Source of the DNA: JAOUEA01 sp963821925
GTDB lineage: Bacteria; Actinomycetota; UBA4738; HRBIN12
Length of the DNA: 64,000 bases
Direction of reading: 5' to 3'
NCBI GenBank assembly: GCA_963821925.1
Contig: CAWGFO010000001.1
Location: forward strand, 62,001-126,000
The translations under genes were made by a program, and so were the position numbers. A model generated the notes under the pieces. That model was given only the letters and a program-made list of their open reading frames with translations. It ran no database searches and was not told the origin of the DNA. Below are positions 36,401-43,536 of the stretch, piece after piece (within the stretch, counting starts at the first letter, position 1; each line of letters begins with the position of its first letter).

Positions 36401-36648
36401 ATCGTGTGGAGGAACGCCACGCCGTTCAGGAGGTCCTGCTCGAGCGGCACGGTGATGAGCTCCTCGACCTCGTTGGCCGAGAGACCGAGCGCCTCCGTCT
36501 GCACCTCAACCGTGGGCGGCGTGAACTCGGGCAGAACGTCTTTCGGAACGCTCCGGAGTTGCACGGCGCCCATCACGATCAACAGGGCGGCGACGAACAG
36601 CATGAAGCCTCGGGCCTTCAGGCTCGATCCGATGATCCACCGCATCAT
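33469..36648 (-). CDS. RND efflux permease, type B, cassette 1
   Basis: A 1059-aa RND pump, paralogue of 23519-26704. ATG 36648 (MMRWIIGSSLKARGF) is chosen over one 27 nt upstream because all paralogues start MMRW or MLRW and GAGAGGGG precedes it. The first outer domain has LPEFTPPTVEVQTEALGLS. TM4 reads LVVVIDDAVGDAENVARRM (paired Asp). TM10 reads GLAARQAVMQIRHAQHLER. It begins the pump operon; the adaptor follows after 12 nt. The TM4 and TM10 differences from type A are shared by both type-B pumps. Confidence 0.9.
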   Translation of the reverse strand: MMRWIIGSSLKARGFMLFVAALLIVMGAVQLRSVPKDVLPEFTPPTVEVQTEALGLSANEVEELITVPLEQDLLNGVAFLHTIESASLPGLSSIRMVFEPGTDILDARQVVEERLTQAHALPQVSKPPQMLQPVSSTSRVMMVGLTSDELSLIDMSLLARWNIRPRLMGVPGVANVSVWGQRDRQLQVLVDPVRLRAHGVSLQQIIETSANAQFVSNLTFVEASTPGTGGIIETPNQRFGIQHGVPFASPADLAKVIVQDTGGAPLRLGDVADIVVNHQPLIGDAVFANGPGLLLVIEKLPGANPLDVTRDVEAALDDLRPGLSGITIDTSLYRPGTYIESSSGNLTTALIIGAVLLLLALGAFLFAWRTALIAVVAMATSMLTAVLVLTWTHTTFNSMIVAGLVLALVVVIDDAVGDAENVARRMRARRADGNGGSGLLALMVRDAFMETRSAGLYALLISLVVLVPVFFTRGAFGAFFPSIAVSYAVAAVASMLVALVVTPALGLTLLAKAPTEARESPIVRWLRPRYERGVARVLGSARPAFVLVGVILLVGLLAVPFLGRSFTPEFKDTDLLVRLSGPPGTSLTEMDRITARMSGEIRTVPGVLNVDGHAGRALLSDQVVGTEASELWVTLDPQVDYDATRASIDEVVRGYPGLNRNVVTYPSARIDQVLGGSNDPITVRIFGQDLGILRAKAEEVQQVLSGIDGIEDPRIAAQSEEPTLEIGVDLDAAEQYEIVPGDVRRQAAALLSGIQVGSLFDDQKVFDVVVWGTPEVRHDLSSVEDLAIETPSGEQVRLGDVADVRIGSTPTIIRHVDVSRSIDVTASTTGRNLGAITDDVKAGLGQIEFPMEYHAAVVGDYAAGTAADRQALGFAIAAALAVLLLMQASIGNWRLAALVFMMLPLSLSGGAVAALIDGRTVSIGSVAGFLVIYGLAARQAVMQIRHAQHLERHEGQAFGDELVLRGAGERFAPVLTTAITTALVFAPLAFAGRIAGLEIVQPMAVVVLGGLVSTMLLTLFVVPPLYRRFGARSEPDLSMVFAEQTIDLTDAESTELTSS

Positions 36649-36679
36649 GACGAGGAACCCCTCTCGATCGTCCACGCCG

Positions 36680-36709
36680 ACAGTAGGAACGCGAGAGGGA
36701 GACGGTCAT
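36680..36709 (-). promoter_or_regulatory. Promoter of the cassette 1 RND operon
   Basis: Minus-strand ATGACC (36709-36704), 18-bp spacer, TACTGT (36685-36680). The weak -35 abuts a regulator palindrome, as expected for an activated promoter. The predicted leader is ~24 nt and includes GAGAGGGG before ATG 36648. Confidence 0.5.
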
Positions 36710-36747
36710 CGTCGCGCGGGACGAACCCTCGTCGTCCCGCGGGACGA
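36709..36747 (-). promoter_or_regulatory. Two TCGTC-N6-GACGA palindromes, candidate regulator sites, cassette 1
   Basis: Sites at 36709-36724 (inner GCGCGG) and 36732-36747 (inner CCGCGG, a perfect 16-bp palindrome), 23 bp centre to centre. They are centred near -44 and -67 from the predicted start of the pump operon, next to the weak -35. Confidence 0.55.
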
Positions 36748-36762
36748 GAACGGCTGCGGCGC

Positions 36763-37425
36763 CTACCGAGCCGGGGGGCGGACGAGTCCGGTGCTGTACG
36801 CGAGCACGACGGCTTGGACCCGGTCGCGCAGACCGAGCTTCTCGAAGATGTGCCGCACATGGGTCCGCACGGTCGTATCCGCCACGAAGAGCTCCGCGGC
36901 GATCTCGCCGTTCGACCGCCCGAGCCCTATCAGGGTGAGCACGGTACGTTCCGTGGGCGTCAGCGACTCGAGTTCCCGCGCCTGCTCCGGGCTCGGCAGG
37001 CTGTCCCCGAGATAGGTCTCGAGCAGGCGACGCGTGACCGAGGGGGCCAGCAGGGTGTCGCCGTCGGCCACCACCCGGATCGCGTGCGCGAGCTCATCGG
37101 CTCGGACGTCCTTCAGGAGGAACCCGCTCGCCCCCGCCCGCAGCGCCTCGAGCACGTACTCGTCGATGTCGAACGTCGTGAGGATCAGGATCTTCATGGC
37201 CGCGTTCTCGGCCGTCAGGATCCTGGTCGCCTCGACGCCATCGAGCTCGGGCATCCGGATGTCCATCAAGACGACGTCGGGGTGGAGCGCGCGGGCCAGT
37301 TCGATCGCGGCACGTCCGTCGGCGGCCTCGCCGACGAACTCGATGTCGTCTTCGGCCCGCAGCGTCATCTCGAACGCGGCGCGCATCAGGGGCTGGTCGT
37401 CGGCGACGAGGACGCGGATCGTCAT
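36763..37425 (-). CDS. NarL-type response regulator, cassette 1
   Basis: A 220-aa regulator. Receiver with ADDQ at 8-11, Asp55 in LMDIRMPELDG, LTTFD, FLLKD. The helix-turn-helix is TPTERTVLTLIGLGRSNGEIA with VADTTVRTHVRHIFEKLGL. The start overlaps the kinase stop by 4 nt. The recognition helices of the two paralogues are almost the same, which fits the shared TCGTC/GACGA sites and makes cross-talk between cassettes plausible. Confidence 0.92.
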   Translation of the reverse strand: MTIRVLVADDQPLMRAAFEMTLRAEDDIEFVGEAADGRAAIELARALHPDVVLMDIRMPELDGVEATRILTAENAAMKILILTTFDIDEYVLEALRAGASGFLLKDVRADELAHAIRVVADGDTLLAPSVTRRLLETYLGDSLPSPEQARELESLTPTERTVLTLIGLGRSNGEIAAELFVADTTVRTHVRHIFEKLGLRDRVQAVVLAYSTGLVRPPAR

Positions 37426-38735
37426 ACAGGATCGGGGTCCAGGGGAAGGAAGGCGACGACCTCGTACCCGCCGCCGCGCCTCGGCCCGACCCGCAGCCGA
37501 CCCCGGAAGAGCCCGACCCGCTCGCGCATGCCGAGGTGCCCGTACCTCGCCCTGCGGGGGTCGACGACGTCCGCCTCGGATCCGCGCCCGTCGTCCGCGA
37601 TCGTGAGGTCGAGGCCGGACGCTCCGTAGCGGATCACGACCGTCGCTCGCGTCGCTCCCGCGTGCTTCATCACGTTCGTGAGGCCCTCCTGGACGATGCG
37701 GAACGCCGAAAGGTCGAGGCCGGGCGGCAGGGGTCGCGGCTCGCCCTCCACCCTGAGGTCGACGGGCAGGCCCGCCTCGCGCACCTGCGACAGGAGCGAC
37801 TCGATGTCACGCAACCCCTCCTGCGGATCGCGCGCGTCGGGCCGGTCGTCGTCCGTACGAAGGAGCCCCAGGAGCCGTCGCATCTCCACCAGCGCCTCCC
37901 GACCGGAGCCCTCGATCGAATGGAGCACCTCGCGGCTCTCCTCGGGCTCGGTGTCGAAGACCCTCTGGGCGGCAACGGACTGTGCCACCATGACGCTGAC
38001 CTTGTGTGCCACCATGTCGTGGAGTTCTCGGGCGATGACCCTTCGTTCCTCGGCCACCGCCTTGTGCGCCGCCTCTTCCCGTTCCCGTTCGAATCGCGTC
38101 GCCCGATCCTCGAGGCTGATCACCTGGCCACGCTTGACCCGGAGGCCGTCGCCGATGAACCACACGGCGCCGACGACGAGGCATTCCGCGAAGATCGTGT
38201 CGATCTCGACCGGCTCTCTCGACATGTAGAGGATCAGCACCACGACGAAGACGCTCGCGAGCGCCGCAGGGATCGAGATCCGACGCTCGCGATGCGCCGC
38301 CACCGTGTACAGGGCGAGCAGGAACCCGAACGAGGCGAACGACGGGAAGTACCCGAGGGTGAAGAAGAGGAACGTCGCCGACGTGACGACGGCCAACACC
38401 GCGATCGGCGCCACGCGGCGCCACACGAGCGGCACGGTCTGGAGCAGCGCGAGCGCGAGACCGAGCCCATCGAGGCCGGGGGTGGCCGATTCCGCTCCGC
38501 CTTCGGGGAGGTCGACATGCAGCTGCTTCAGCAGGCCCACCAGCGAGGCCGCCGTCAGGAACGCCGCGATGAGGGCGTCCTGCACCAGCGGATCCGAAAG
38601 CGCCCAACGGCGTGTGAGCCGTGGGGTCCCCGACCCGCCCGGCACATCCGCGGAGGGTCCTACCGCGGATGAACCGTTGTTCGGTGGGGCGCCCGCCCCG
38701 GACACCCTCAAGGACTCGCGTTCCGCACTCTTCAT
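37422..38735 (-). CDS. Membrane sensor histidine kinase, cassette 1
   Basis: A 437-aa kinase, paralogue of 27517-28815. A low-complexity cytosolic N-terminus (about 1-45) precedes six hydrophobic segments (about 52-195). The HisKA_3 domain has ERRVIARELHDMVAHKVSV (His239), and the HATPase has FRIVQEGLTNVMKHAGA, DDGRGS and HLGMRERVGLFRG. ATG 38735 is chosen because MKSAERE is conserved in the paralogue; the open frame continues upstream but without conservation. First gene of the cassette. Confidence 0.88.
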   Translation of the reverse strand: MKSAERESLRVSGAGAPPNNGSSAVGPSADVPGGSGTPRLTRRWALSDPLVQDALIAAFLTAASLVGLLKQLHVDLPEGGAESATPGLDGLGLALALLQTVPLVWRRVAPIAVLAVVTSATFLFFTLGYFPSFASFGFLLALYTVAAHRERRISIPAALASVFVVVLILYMSREPVEIDTIFAECLVVGAVWFIGDGLRVKRGQVISLEDRATRFEREREEAAHKAVAEERRVIARELHDMVAHKVSVMVAQSVAAQRVFDTEPEESREVLHSIEGSGREALVEMRRLLGLLRTDDDRPDARDPQEGLRDIESLLSQVREAGLPVDLRVEGEPRPLPPGLDLSAFRIVQEGLTNVMKHAGATRATVVIRYGASGLDLTIADDGRGSEADVVDPRRARYGHLGMRERVGLFRGRLRVGPRRGGGYEVVAFLPLDPDPV

Positions 38736-38804
38736 GAAAGGTCCACCGGCCCTCGTCGCGGCGACCACTGGGTCGCCGATCCGCCCGTGCAGGGGGATGA
38801 CGGA

Positions 38805-38834
38805 AACGTAAACCTTCCGGACCGTGGAACTCAA
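38805..38834 (-). promoter_or_regulatory. Promoter of the cassette 1 kinase-regulator operon
   Basis: Minus-strand TTGAGT (38834-38829), 18-bp spacer, TACGTT (38810-38805), about 65 nt before ATG 38735. The hexamers and spacing are identical to cassette 2, and GGTTTACGTTTCC is conserved around the -10. This marks the upstream end of the duplicated unit. Confidence 0.6.
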
Positions 38835-38899
38835 GGGGCGCAAGGTCCGTGATCTTCCAGGGCGGCACCCGGATCCCAACGGCGATCCGGTGCCGAGGC

Positions 38900-39664
38900 T
38901 CAGCCCTTGCGGACCGTCCAGATGTGGTCGCCGGGGAAATCGCGAGCCCACTCCACGGTCGTGTAGGTCGAGTACGTGCTCGTCGCGCCGGGCGCGGGGC
39001 GCAGCTCGATCAGGTCCTCGACGATCAGACCCGCGTCGCGGAACACCCGGATCCAGTCGCCGTAGCCGAGGTACCACTCGACGGTGGTCATCCCGTCGTC
39101 GAGGATCTCGGATCGCCCGAGCTCGAAATACGGCCGGTGCAGGACGCGGTCCGGCGGGTGGTCGTCGTCGGGCCAGCACAGGGCGACCCACGGGGTCGCG
39201 ATGTTGAAGATCAATCGTCCGCCGGGCCGGAGCACCCGAGCACACTCGGGGATCGTCACGTGCGGGTCGGTGAACGAAGTCGCCCCGTGGTCGCACACCA
39301 CCAGGTCGAAGCTCCCATCGGGGAAGGGCAACTCCTCGGCGCTCGCCCGCACGAGCGGGAACCGCTCGCCGGTCTCGGTGACGTTCACCCGAGCGGCGGC
39401 GAGCTGGTTCGCGGAGAAGTCGAGGCCGATCATGTCGGCGCCGAGCTTCACGAGGTTGATGCCGAACTGACCGGCGCCGCAGCCCAGCTCCAGCGTGCGG
39501 AGGTCCGACACGTCCCCGAGCGCCTGGATCTCGACCTCGGGGATCGCCCAGGTGCCCCATACGACGCCGTCCCACCGGTTCAGCTGTGATGCGTTGCGCG
39601 CCTGGTAGTCGGCGCTGTCGGCCTCCCAGCTCTCGAGGTTCGTTCGGACGTCGTCGCGGCTCAT
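38900..39664 (-). CDS. Class I SAM-dependent methyltransferase
   Basis: A 254-aa soluble methyltransferase. The Rossmann motif I is LRTLELGCGAGQFGINLVKL (about 55-75), motif II IGLDFSANQLAAAR, and motif IV DLVVCDHGATSFTDP, followed by CARVLRPGGRLIFNIA. The methyltransf_11 layout does not reveal a substrate. ATG 39664 has TAGGCT 7 nt upstream. It lies next to the efflux array but has its own promoter. Confidence 0.85.
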   Translation of the reverse strand: MSRDDVRTNLESWEADSADYQARNASQLNRWDGVVWGTWAIPEVEIQALGDVSDLRTLELGCGAGQFGINLVKLGADMIGLDFSANQLAAARVNVTETGERFPLVRASAEELPFPDGSFDLVVCDHGATSFTDPHVTIPECARVLRPGGRLIFNIATPWVALCWPDDDHPPDRVLHRPYFELGRSEILDDGMTTVEWYLGYGDWIRVFRDAGLIVEDLIELRPAPGATSTYSTYTTVEWARDFPGDHIWTVRKG

Positions 39665-39671
39665 GCGGTCG

Positions 39672-39677
39672 AGCCTA
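39672..39677 (-). promoter_or_regulatory. -10 box TAGGCT of the methyltransferase gene at 39664
   Basis: Minus-strand TAGGCT ends 7 nt before ATG 39664: leaderless arrangement. Confidence 0.5.
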
Positions 39678-39688
39678 CGCGAGCCGAC

Positions 39689-40165
39689 TCAGGTCCGCGC
39701 GACGTAGTCGACGTCCGTGAACGGCCAGTCGGAGGCCAGCCATCCCGTGACGGCGTGCCACAGCACCGGGTCCAACTCGGCGCGGGACGCGCGGACCCAC
39801 GACGCCACGCGTGCATCGTGATCTTCGTCCCTGGAGGGGTAGATGTAGACACAGCCGATCACCTCGTCGGTGTCGGGGTCGAGCACGGAGTAGGTGAACC
39901 CCTGCCGCGCGCCGAAGTCCGCCGCGTGGCGTTCCAGGTCACCGAGGTTCTCCTCGAGCGTCATCGGGCGTGGCCACGGCTCGTCGCCGTCGTCGTCCAT
40001 GTCGCTGTCGCGGAATCCCGGCGTGGCGTGGATGTGATCCATGCTCGAGGACCAGGCGTCGTGGTCACGCTCGTTGTGCTCGGGACCGAGCGGCTGCAGG
40101 CGCATCCCGGGAAGCGTCAATCCGGACGGCGCCTCGAAGTCGTCGGGTACGAAGGGCTCCGTCAT
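39689..40165 (-). CDS. GNAT-like N-acetyltransferase
   Basis: A 158-aa soluble protein. GNAT features are partial: LQPLGPEHNERDHDAWSSSM, QGFTYSVLDPDTDEVIGCVYIYP (beta 3-4) and WVRASRAELDPVLWHAVTGWL. The acetyl-CoA loop is weak, as in some GNAT proteins of the GrpB or YjdJ-like kind, so activity is uncertain. ATG 40165 starts the MTEPFVPDDFEAP sequence; upstream in-frame sequence is not protein-like. Confidence 0.6.
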   Translation of the reverse strand: MTEPFVPDDFEAPSGLTLPGMRLQPLGPEHNERDHDAWSSSMDHIHATPGFRDSDMDDDGDEPWPRPMTLEENLGDLERHAADFGARQGFTYSVLDPDTDEVIGCVYIYPSRDEDHDARVASWVRASRAELDPVLWHAVTGWLASDWPFTDVDYVART

Positions 40166-40200
40166 GCCTCGAGTGTGGCAGGTCCGTGCCCGGGGGCGCG

Positions 40201-41097
40201 CTACCAGTCGAGGCCGTCGGCGTGCTGGAGCACCAGATGGCGATGGGACCCGTCGGCCCGCATGATCCACAAGGACAGGTGCCCGTGCCGGCCCGTGAGG
40301 AACGCCACCCGCGCGGCGGCGGGATCGAACCGTGGCTCGTATAGCCCGAACGCATCTCCACGCGGCATCGCGATCACGTGCGCATGGCTCCCGTCCGCCG
40401 CACTCCTCCAGATCTCCCCGCAGGCGTGGCAGGTCCGGATCCACCCGCGATACACGATGAGCGTCCCGACCTCCGAGAGGTCGACCATGTTCGCGGTCGT
40501 ATCGGCCACCACGGTCAGGTGCGTCCCGTCCGCATCGAACCGCAGGATCCCGGTCCGGGCCGCCGGCCCGCAGACGCGGATGCCGTTCACCCACTCCGTG
40601 CTCGCGAGCAGCCAGGTCCCGCCCGGCCCCCAGGCCAGTCCCGTGACCATCGCCTGCGCACCAAGGAGCTTCGTCGGCGGCTCGCGGCCGAAGGCCGGCG
40701 CCGTCCAGACCTGCCCGCACAACCGGTGCTCGCCGGTCAGTGTCGTGGTCGAGAAGGCGACCCGGCCGCCGTCGGGAGACCACGCCACCGCCCCGATCCG
40801 TTCGAACCGAGGCGGCACGTGCGCGACGCGGTGACGGATCCCGGTGAGGGTGTCCAGCCAGATCAGCGTGCGGTTCCCGCCCACGAACGCGACCCTACGG
40901 TGGTCGGGCGACCAGGTCGGCGTGTCCTCATGGCGCGCCGACGAGGTCAACCGGGTGAGCCCGGCATGAGGCCGGTAGGTGAAGAGGTCACCGCCTCGCT
41001 CGACCGCGATCGGCGTCCCCGCGAGCGCGGCCGGCGCGCCGGCGCCGACGAGCGCGATCACCACGATCGTCACGAGCACGGATCTGACTCTGGCCAC
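40201..41097 (-). CDS. Secreted TolB-like beta-propeller protein
   Basis: A 298-aa exported protein. The signal peptide is residues ~1-28 (VLVTIVVIALVGAGAPAALA-G). The rest consists of WD40/TolB-type blades with recurring TWSPDHRRVAFVG, AWSPDGGRVAFST and FDPAAARVAFLTG units and ends WIMRADGSHRH. It probably binds a ligand or partner outside the cell. GTG 41097 is chosen because the hydrophobic signal peptide begins directly after it. No TolA or Pal partner is expected in a monoderm. Confidence 0.7.
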   Translation of the reverse strand: MARVRSVLVTIVVIALVGAGAPAALAGTPIAVERGGDLFTYRPHAGLTRLTSSARHEDTPTWSPDHRRVAFVGGNRTLIWLDTLTGIRHRVAHVPPRFERIGAVAWSPDGGRVAFSTTTLTGEHRLCGQVWTAPAFGREPPTKLLGAQAMVTGLAWGPGGTWLLASTEWVNGIRVCGPAARTGILRFDADGTHLTVVADTTANMVDLSEVGTLIVYRGWIRTCHACGEIWRSAADGSHAHVIAMPRGDAFGLYEPRFDPAAARVAFLTGRHGHLSLWIMRADGSHRHLVLQHADGLDW

Positions 41098-41222
41098 CGA
41101 GGCCTCCCACCGCCATGATGCGCCTCCGCGTGACGTCCCGCCTCGGAGGCGCGCGTGGCCGGCTCCCCAGCTCCGCATCAGAAGGCAGGGTCGTTACCGG
41201 GACGTGGGATCGGCCGAGCGCC

Positions 41223-42605
41223 TCAGTCCGTTCCCACGGGGCCGAACCTGACCATCGTGGCGACCGCCAGCAGCATCGAGGACACCCGGCCGTCCGCCCG
41301 CCGGCTGAACGTCACCCGCTCGCCCGACTCCCGCACGCCGGGCGCGACCACGAACACGTCGGGGTCCTCGGTCGGCGACAGGGTCGGCCGCCACGATTCC
41401 TGGTCGGTATCGACGATCTGGAGCGCCCCGTCGCGCCACTCCACGCGCGCGATCGTCGCTTGCTCCTCGTCCACGTACAGGCCCAGCAGGTCGCGGTAGG
41501 CGGGCGGCATCGACGCCGGCGGCTCGATCGCGGGCGGCACCTCCCGGACGGCGTCGCGGGCGATCGTGGCGAGATCCATCGCGAGTTGGGCCGCGTCGCC
41601 GATCCCGTTGAGGAGCGCGATCGCGCCAACCTGCTCCTTCGGGTCGAAGCAGATGGTCGTGATGAAGCCGTTGAGGCCACCAGCGTGCTGGACCCAGATC
41701 ACCTCGCCCTTGCGGGCCGCGTACCACGAGATGCCGAAGGCCTCGGTCCACGCGTCGTCGCCCAGGTAGCGGGCCTTGTGCATCTCCTTCAGCGTCTTCC
41801 CTGCCAGGATCTGCGCGCCCTCCCGCGCTCCCCCGTCCTCCCGGAACTGGAACGACAGCCACCGGGCGAGGTCGTCGACGCTCGACCAGAGACCCCCTTC
41901 CGCCCACACCGTGGGGGGGATCGAGGCCGGCGCCAGCTCGTCGGACAGGAACCGGGCGGCGTAGCCGGTCGCGCGTCGATCGAGCAGCGCCTCCGGCAGC
42001 GGCTCGAACGCCGATCCGTCCATCCCGAGCGGCTCGAGGATCCGCGTCCGCACGTACTCCGGGTACGGGAGGCCGCTACCACGCGCCACGATCTCACCGA
42101 GCAGTTGGTAGGCCAGGTTCGAGTACTTCTGCTGGGTGTTGGGCGGGATCGTCGTGGCGACCGCTCCCGCGCGCGCCAGGTTCCGCTCCGCGGACCCCTC
42201 GTACTCGGGGACCAGCCAGTCGGTGCCGGGCGGATCGGTCTGCAGGCCACTCTCGTGCGAGAGCATCCGGCGGATCGTCACGGTTTCGATCGCCCCGAAC
42301 GGGCTCGCCACGGTTGCCAGCTCGGGCAGATGCACGACGGCCGGGTCGTCCAGATGGAGCAGCCCCTCGTCGCGCAGCTGGAGGATCGCGGTGCCGGTGA
42401 ACGTCTTCGTGATCGACGCGATGCGATAGAGGGTGGAAGTGTCGGGGACGCGACGTGCGGCGATGTCCGCGAATCCCACGCCGGCGGACCAGGCGAGGAC
42501 GTTCCCGTGCACGATCCCGGCGGCCGCCCCGGGTAGGCGGTGCTCCTTCACGAACAAGGCGGTCTTCGCCTCGAGCTTCGACGCCACATCGTCGATCGGC
42601 TGCAT
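41223..42605 (-). CDS. Serine hydrolase of the beta-lactamase/class C family
   Basis: A 460-aa protein of the AmpC/D-aminopeptidase/esterase family. The catalytic SxxK is in RIASITKTFTG (about 66), and the tyrosine motif is KYSNLAYQLLG, a YxN equivalent. A C-terminal HAGG motif (VQHAGGLNGF) replaces KTG, as in class C relatives. No signal peptide is visible, so it may be cytosolic. Residues after ~345 form a separate beta-rich domain. A TAGGGT box and GGGGGAG ribosome site precede ATG 42605. The substrate (peptide, ester or D-amino acid) is unknown. Confidence 0.8.
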   Translation of the reverse strand: MQPIDDVASKLEAKTALFVKEHRLPGAAAGIVHGNVLAWSAGVGFADIAARRVPDTSTLYRIASITKTFTGTAILQLRDEGLLHLDDPAVVHLPELATVASPFGAIETVTIRRMLSHESGLQTDPPGTDWLVPEYEGSAERNLARAGAVATTIPPNTQQKYSNLAYQLLGEIVARGSGLPYPEYVRTRILEPLGMDGSAFEPLPEALLDRRATGYAARFLSDELAPASIPPTVWAEGGLWSSVDDLARWLSFQFREDGGAREGAQILAGKTLKEMHKARYLGDDAWTEAFGISWYAARKGEVIWVQHAGGLNGFITTICFDPKEQVGAIALLNGIGDAAQLAMDLATIARDAVREVPPAIEPPASMPPAYRDLLGLYVDEEQATIARVEWRDGALQIVDTDQESWRPTLSPTEDPDVFVVAPGVRESGERVTFSRRADGRVSSMLLAVATMVRFGPVGTD

Positions 42606-42638
42606 CTCGCTCCCCCGTGATCCTGACTGGCGACGACC

Positions 42639-43412
42639 CTACCCCGCGGGCGCCGTCCCGCTCGATCGCCCCGCCATGCGATGGCCCACGGCCGCAGCGC
42701 CGTCGACCAGCAGTCGCGCCAGCCGCGACACGTCACGTGCCGGGATCCGGAACGAGGGCCCCGACAGGCTCACGGCCGCGACGGCTCGCCCATCGACCAG
42801 CACCGGTGCGGCCAGGGTGACGAGTCCCTCCTCGAGCTCGCCGGTGCTCACCGCGTAACCACGTCGGCGGACCTCGTCGAGGATCGTGCGGAGCTTCGCC
42901 GGATCGGTGACGGTCTTCGGGGTGATCGCCTCGAGCCTGCCGCGCAGGACCTTGTCCCGCACGCGCGGCTCGCCGAACGCGAGCATCGCCTTGCCGCTGG
43001 AGCTCGCGTGCGCCGGGCTCCGGCGTCCGACCCAACTCGCCATCACCACGGTCTGGGCCGGCGTGACCTGGTCGACGTAGACGACGTGCGTGCCGTCCAG
43101 GATCGACAGGTTCGCGGTCTCCGACGAGACCACGGAGAGCTGCTCCAGCTCGGGCCGCGCCTGGCTCACCACCGGAAGCCGCGCCACCGCGCTCGCGGCG
43201 AGCCCCACGATGCGCGCGCCGAGTTGGTAGCGGGACGTGCCCTCGTCCCGCTCGACGATCCGGCTCGCGGCGAGCGTCGCGAGCAGGCGCGAGGCCGTCG
43301 ACCGATGCATACCCAGCTCGCGTGCGACGTCGGAGACGCCGAGCCCGTCCGGCGCGGAGCCGAGGAGATCGAGCACCAGTACCACCCGTTCGGCCGAGTC
43401 CGTCGCGCGCAT
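42639..43412 (-). CDS. IclR family transcriptional regulator
   Basis: A 257-aa regulator. The N-terminal winged helix (about 5-65) is ERVVLVLDLLGSAPDGLGVSD followed by ELGMHRSTASRLLATLA. The effector-binding GAF-like domain spans about 80-250 with YVDQVTPAQTVV, PAHASSSGKAMLAF and GYAVSTGELEEGLVTLAAPV, all IclR hallmarks. ATG 43412 has TAGGCT 7 nt upstream. It is divergent from the PHP hydrolase/inositol-phosphatase pair and is the most likely regulator of them; the serine hydrolase downstream may be another target. Confidence 0.88.
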   Translation of the reverse strand: MRATDSAERVVLVLDLLGSAPDGLGVSDVARELGMHRSTASRLLATLAASRIVERDEGTSRYQLGARIVGLAASAVARLPVVSQARPELEQLSVVSSETANLSILDGTHVVYVDQVTPAQTVVMASWVGRRSPAHASSSGKAMLAFGEPRVRDKVLRGRLEAITPKTVTDPAKLRTILDEVRRRGYAVSTGELEEGLVTLAAPVLVDGRAVAAVSLSGPSFRIPARDVSRLARLLVDGAAAVGHRMAGRSSGTAPAG

Positions 43413-43419
43413 CGCCGCG

Positions 43420-43425
43420 AGCCTA
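43420..43425 (-). promoter_or_regulatory. -10 box TAGGCT of the iclR gene
   Basis: Minus-strand TAGGCT ends 7 nt before ATG 43412. Confidence 0.5.
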
Positions 43426-43484
43426 GCCTGCTGTTGCCGTGAGGGCACGCGCGTCCTTGCGCGCCCGCGCGACCGCTCGGTAGC

Positions 43485-43497
43485 GTCCGCCGCGGAC
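43485..43497. promoter_or_regulatory. Inverted repeat between iclR and the PHP hydrolase gene
   Basis: GTCCG-CCG-CGGAC sits in the divergent region, overlapping a TAGCGT (43481-43486) that could be the -10 of the rightward genes. It is a candidate IclR operator by position alone. Confidence 0.3.
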
Positions 43498-43536
43498 GGC
43501 CACCGTACGGGCGGCCCGTGGAGAGAGGCAGCGCGC

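Noticed and set aside
33790..37629. A 1279-aa plus-strand open frame opposite the cassette 1 pump and regulator genes
   Set aside because: Composition is typical of a shadow frame (Arg, Asp, His-rich) and it lies entirely antisense to well-supported RND and regulator genes.
18988..38834. Efflux array as part of an integrative element
   Set aside because: No integrase, transposase, tRNA or flanking direct repeat was seen; the only long repeat lies inside the array.
38736..39575. Upstream extension of the cassette 1 kinase reading frame
   Set aside because: It runs over the promoter TTGAGT-N18-TACGTT and antisense to the methyltransferase gene; the paralogous kinase starts at the same MKSAERE.
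41098..41178. Longer N-terminus for the TolB-like protein
   Set aside because: It would place ~27 basic residues before the signal peptide; GTG 41097 directly precedes the hydrophobic segment.
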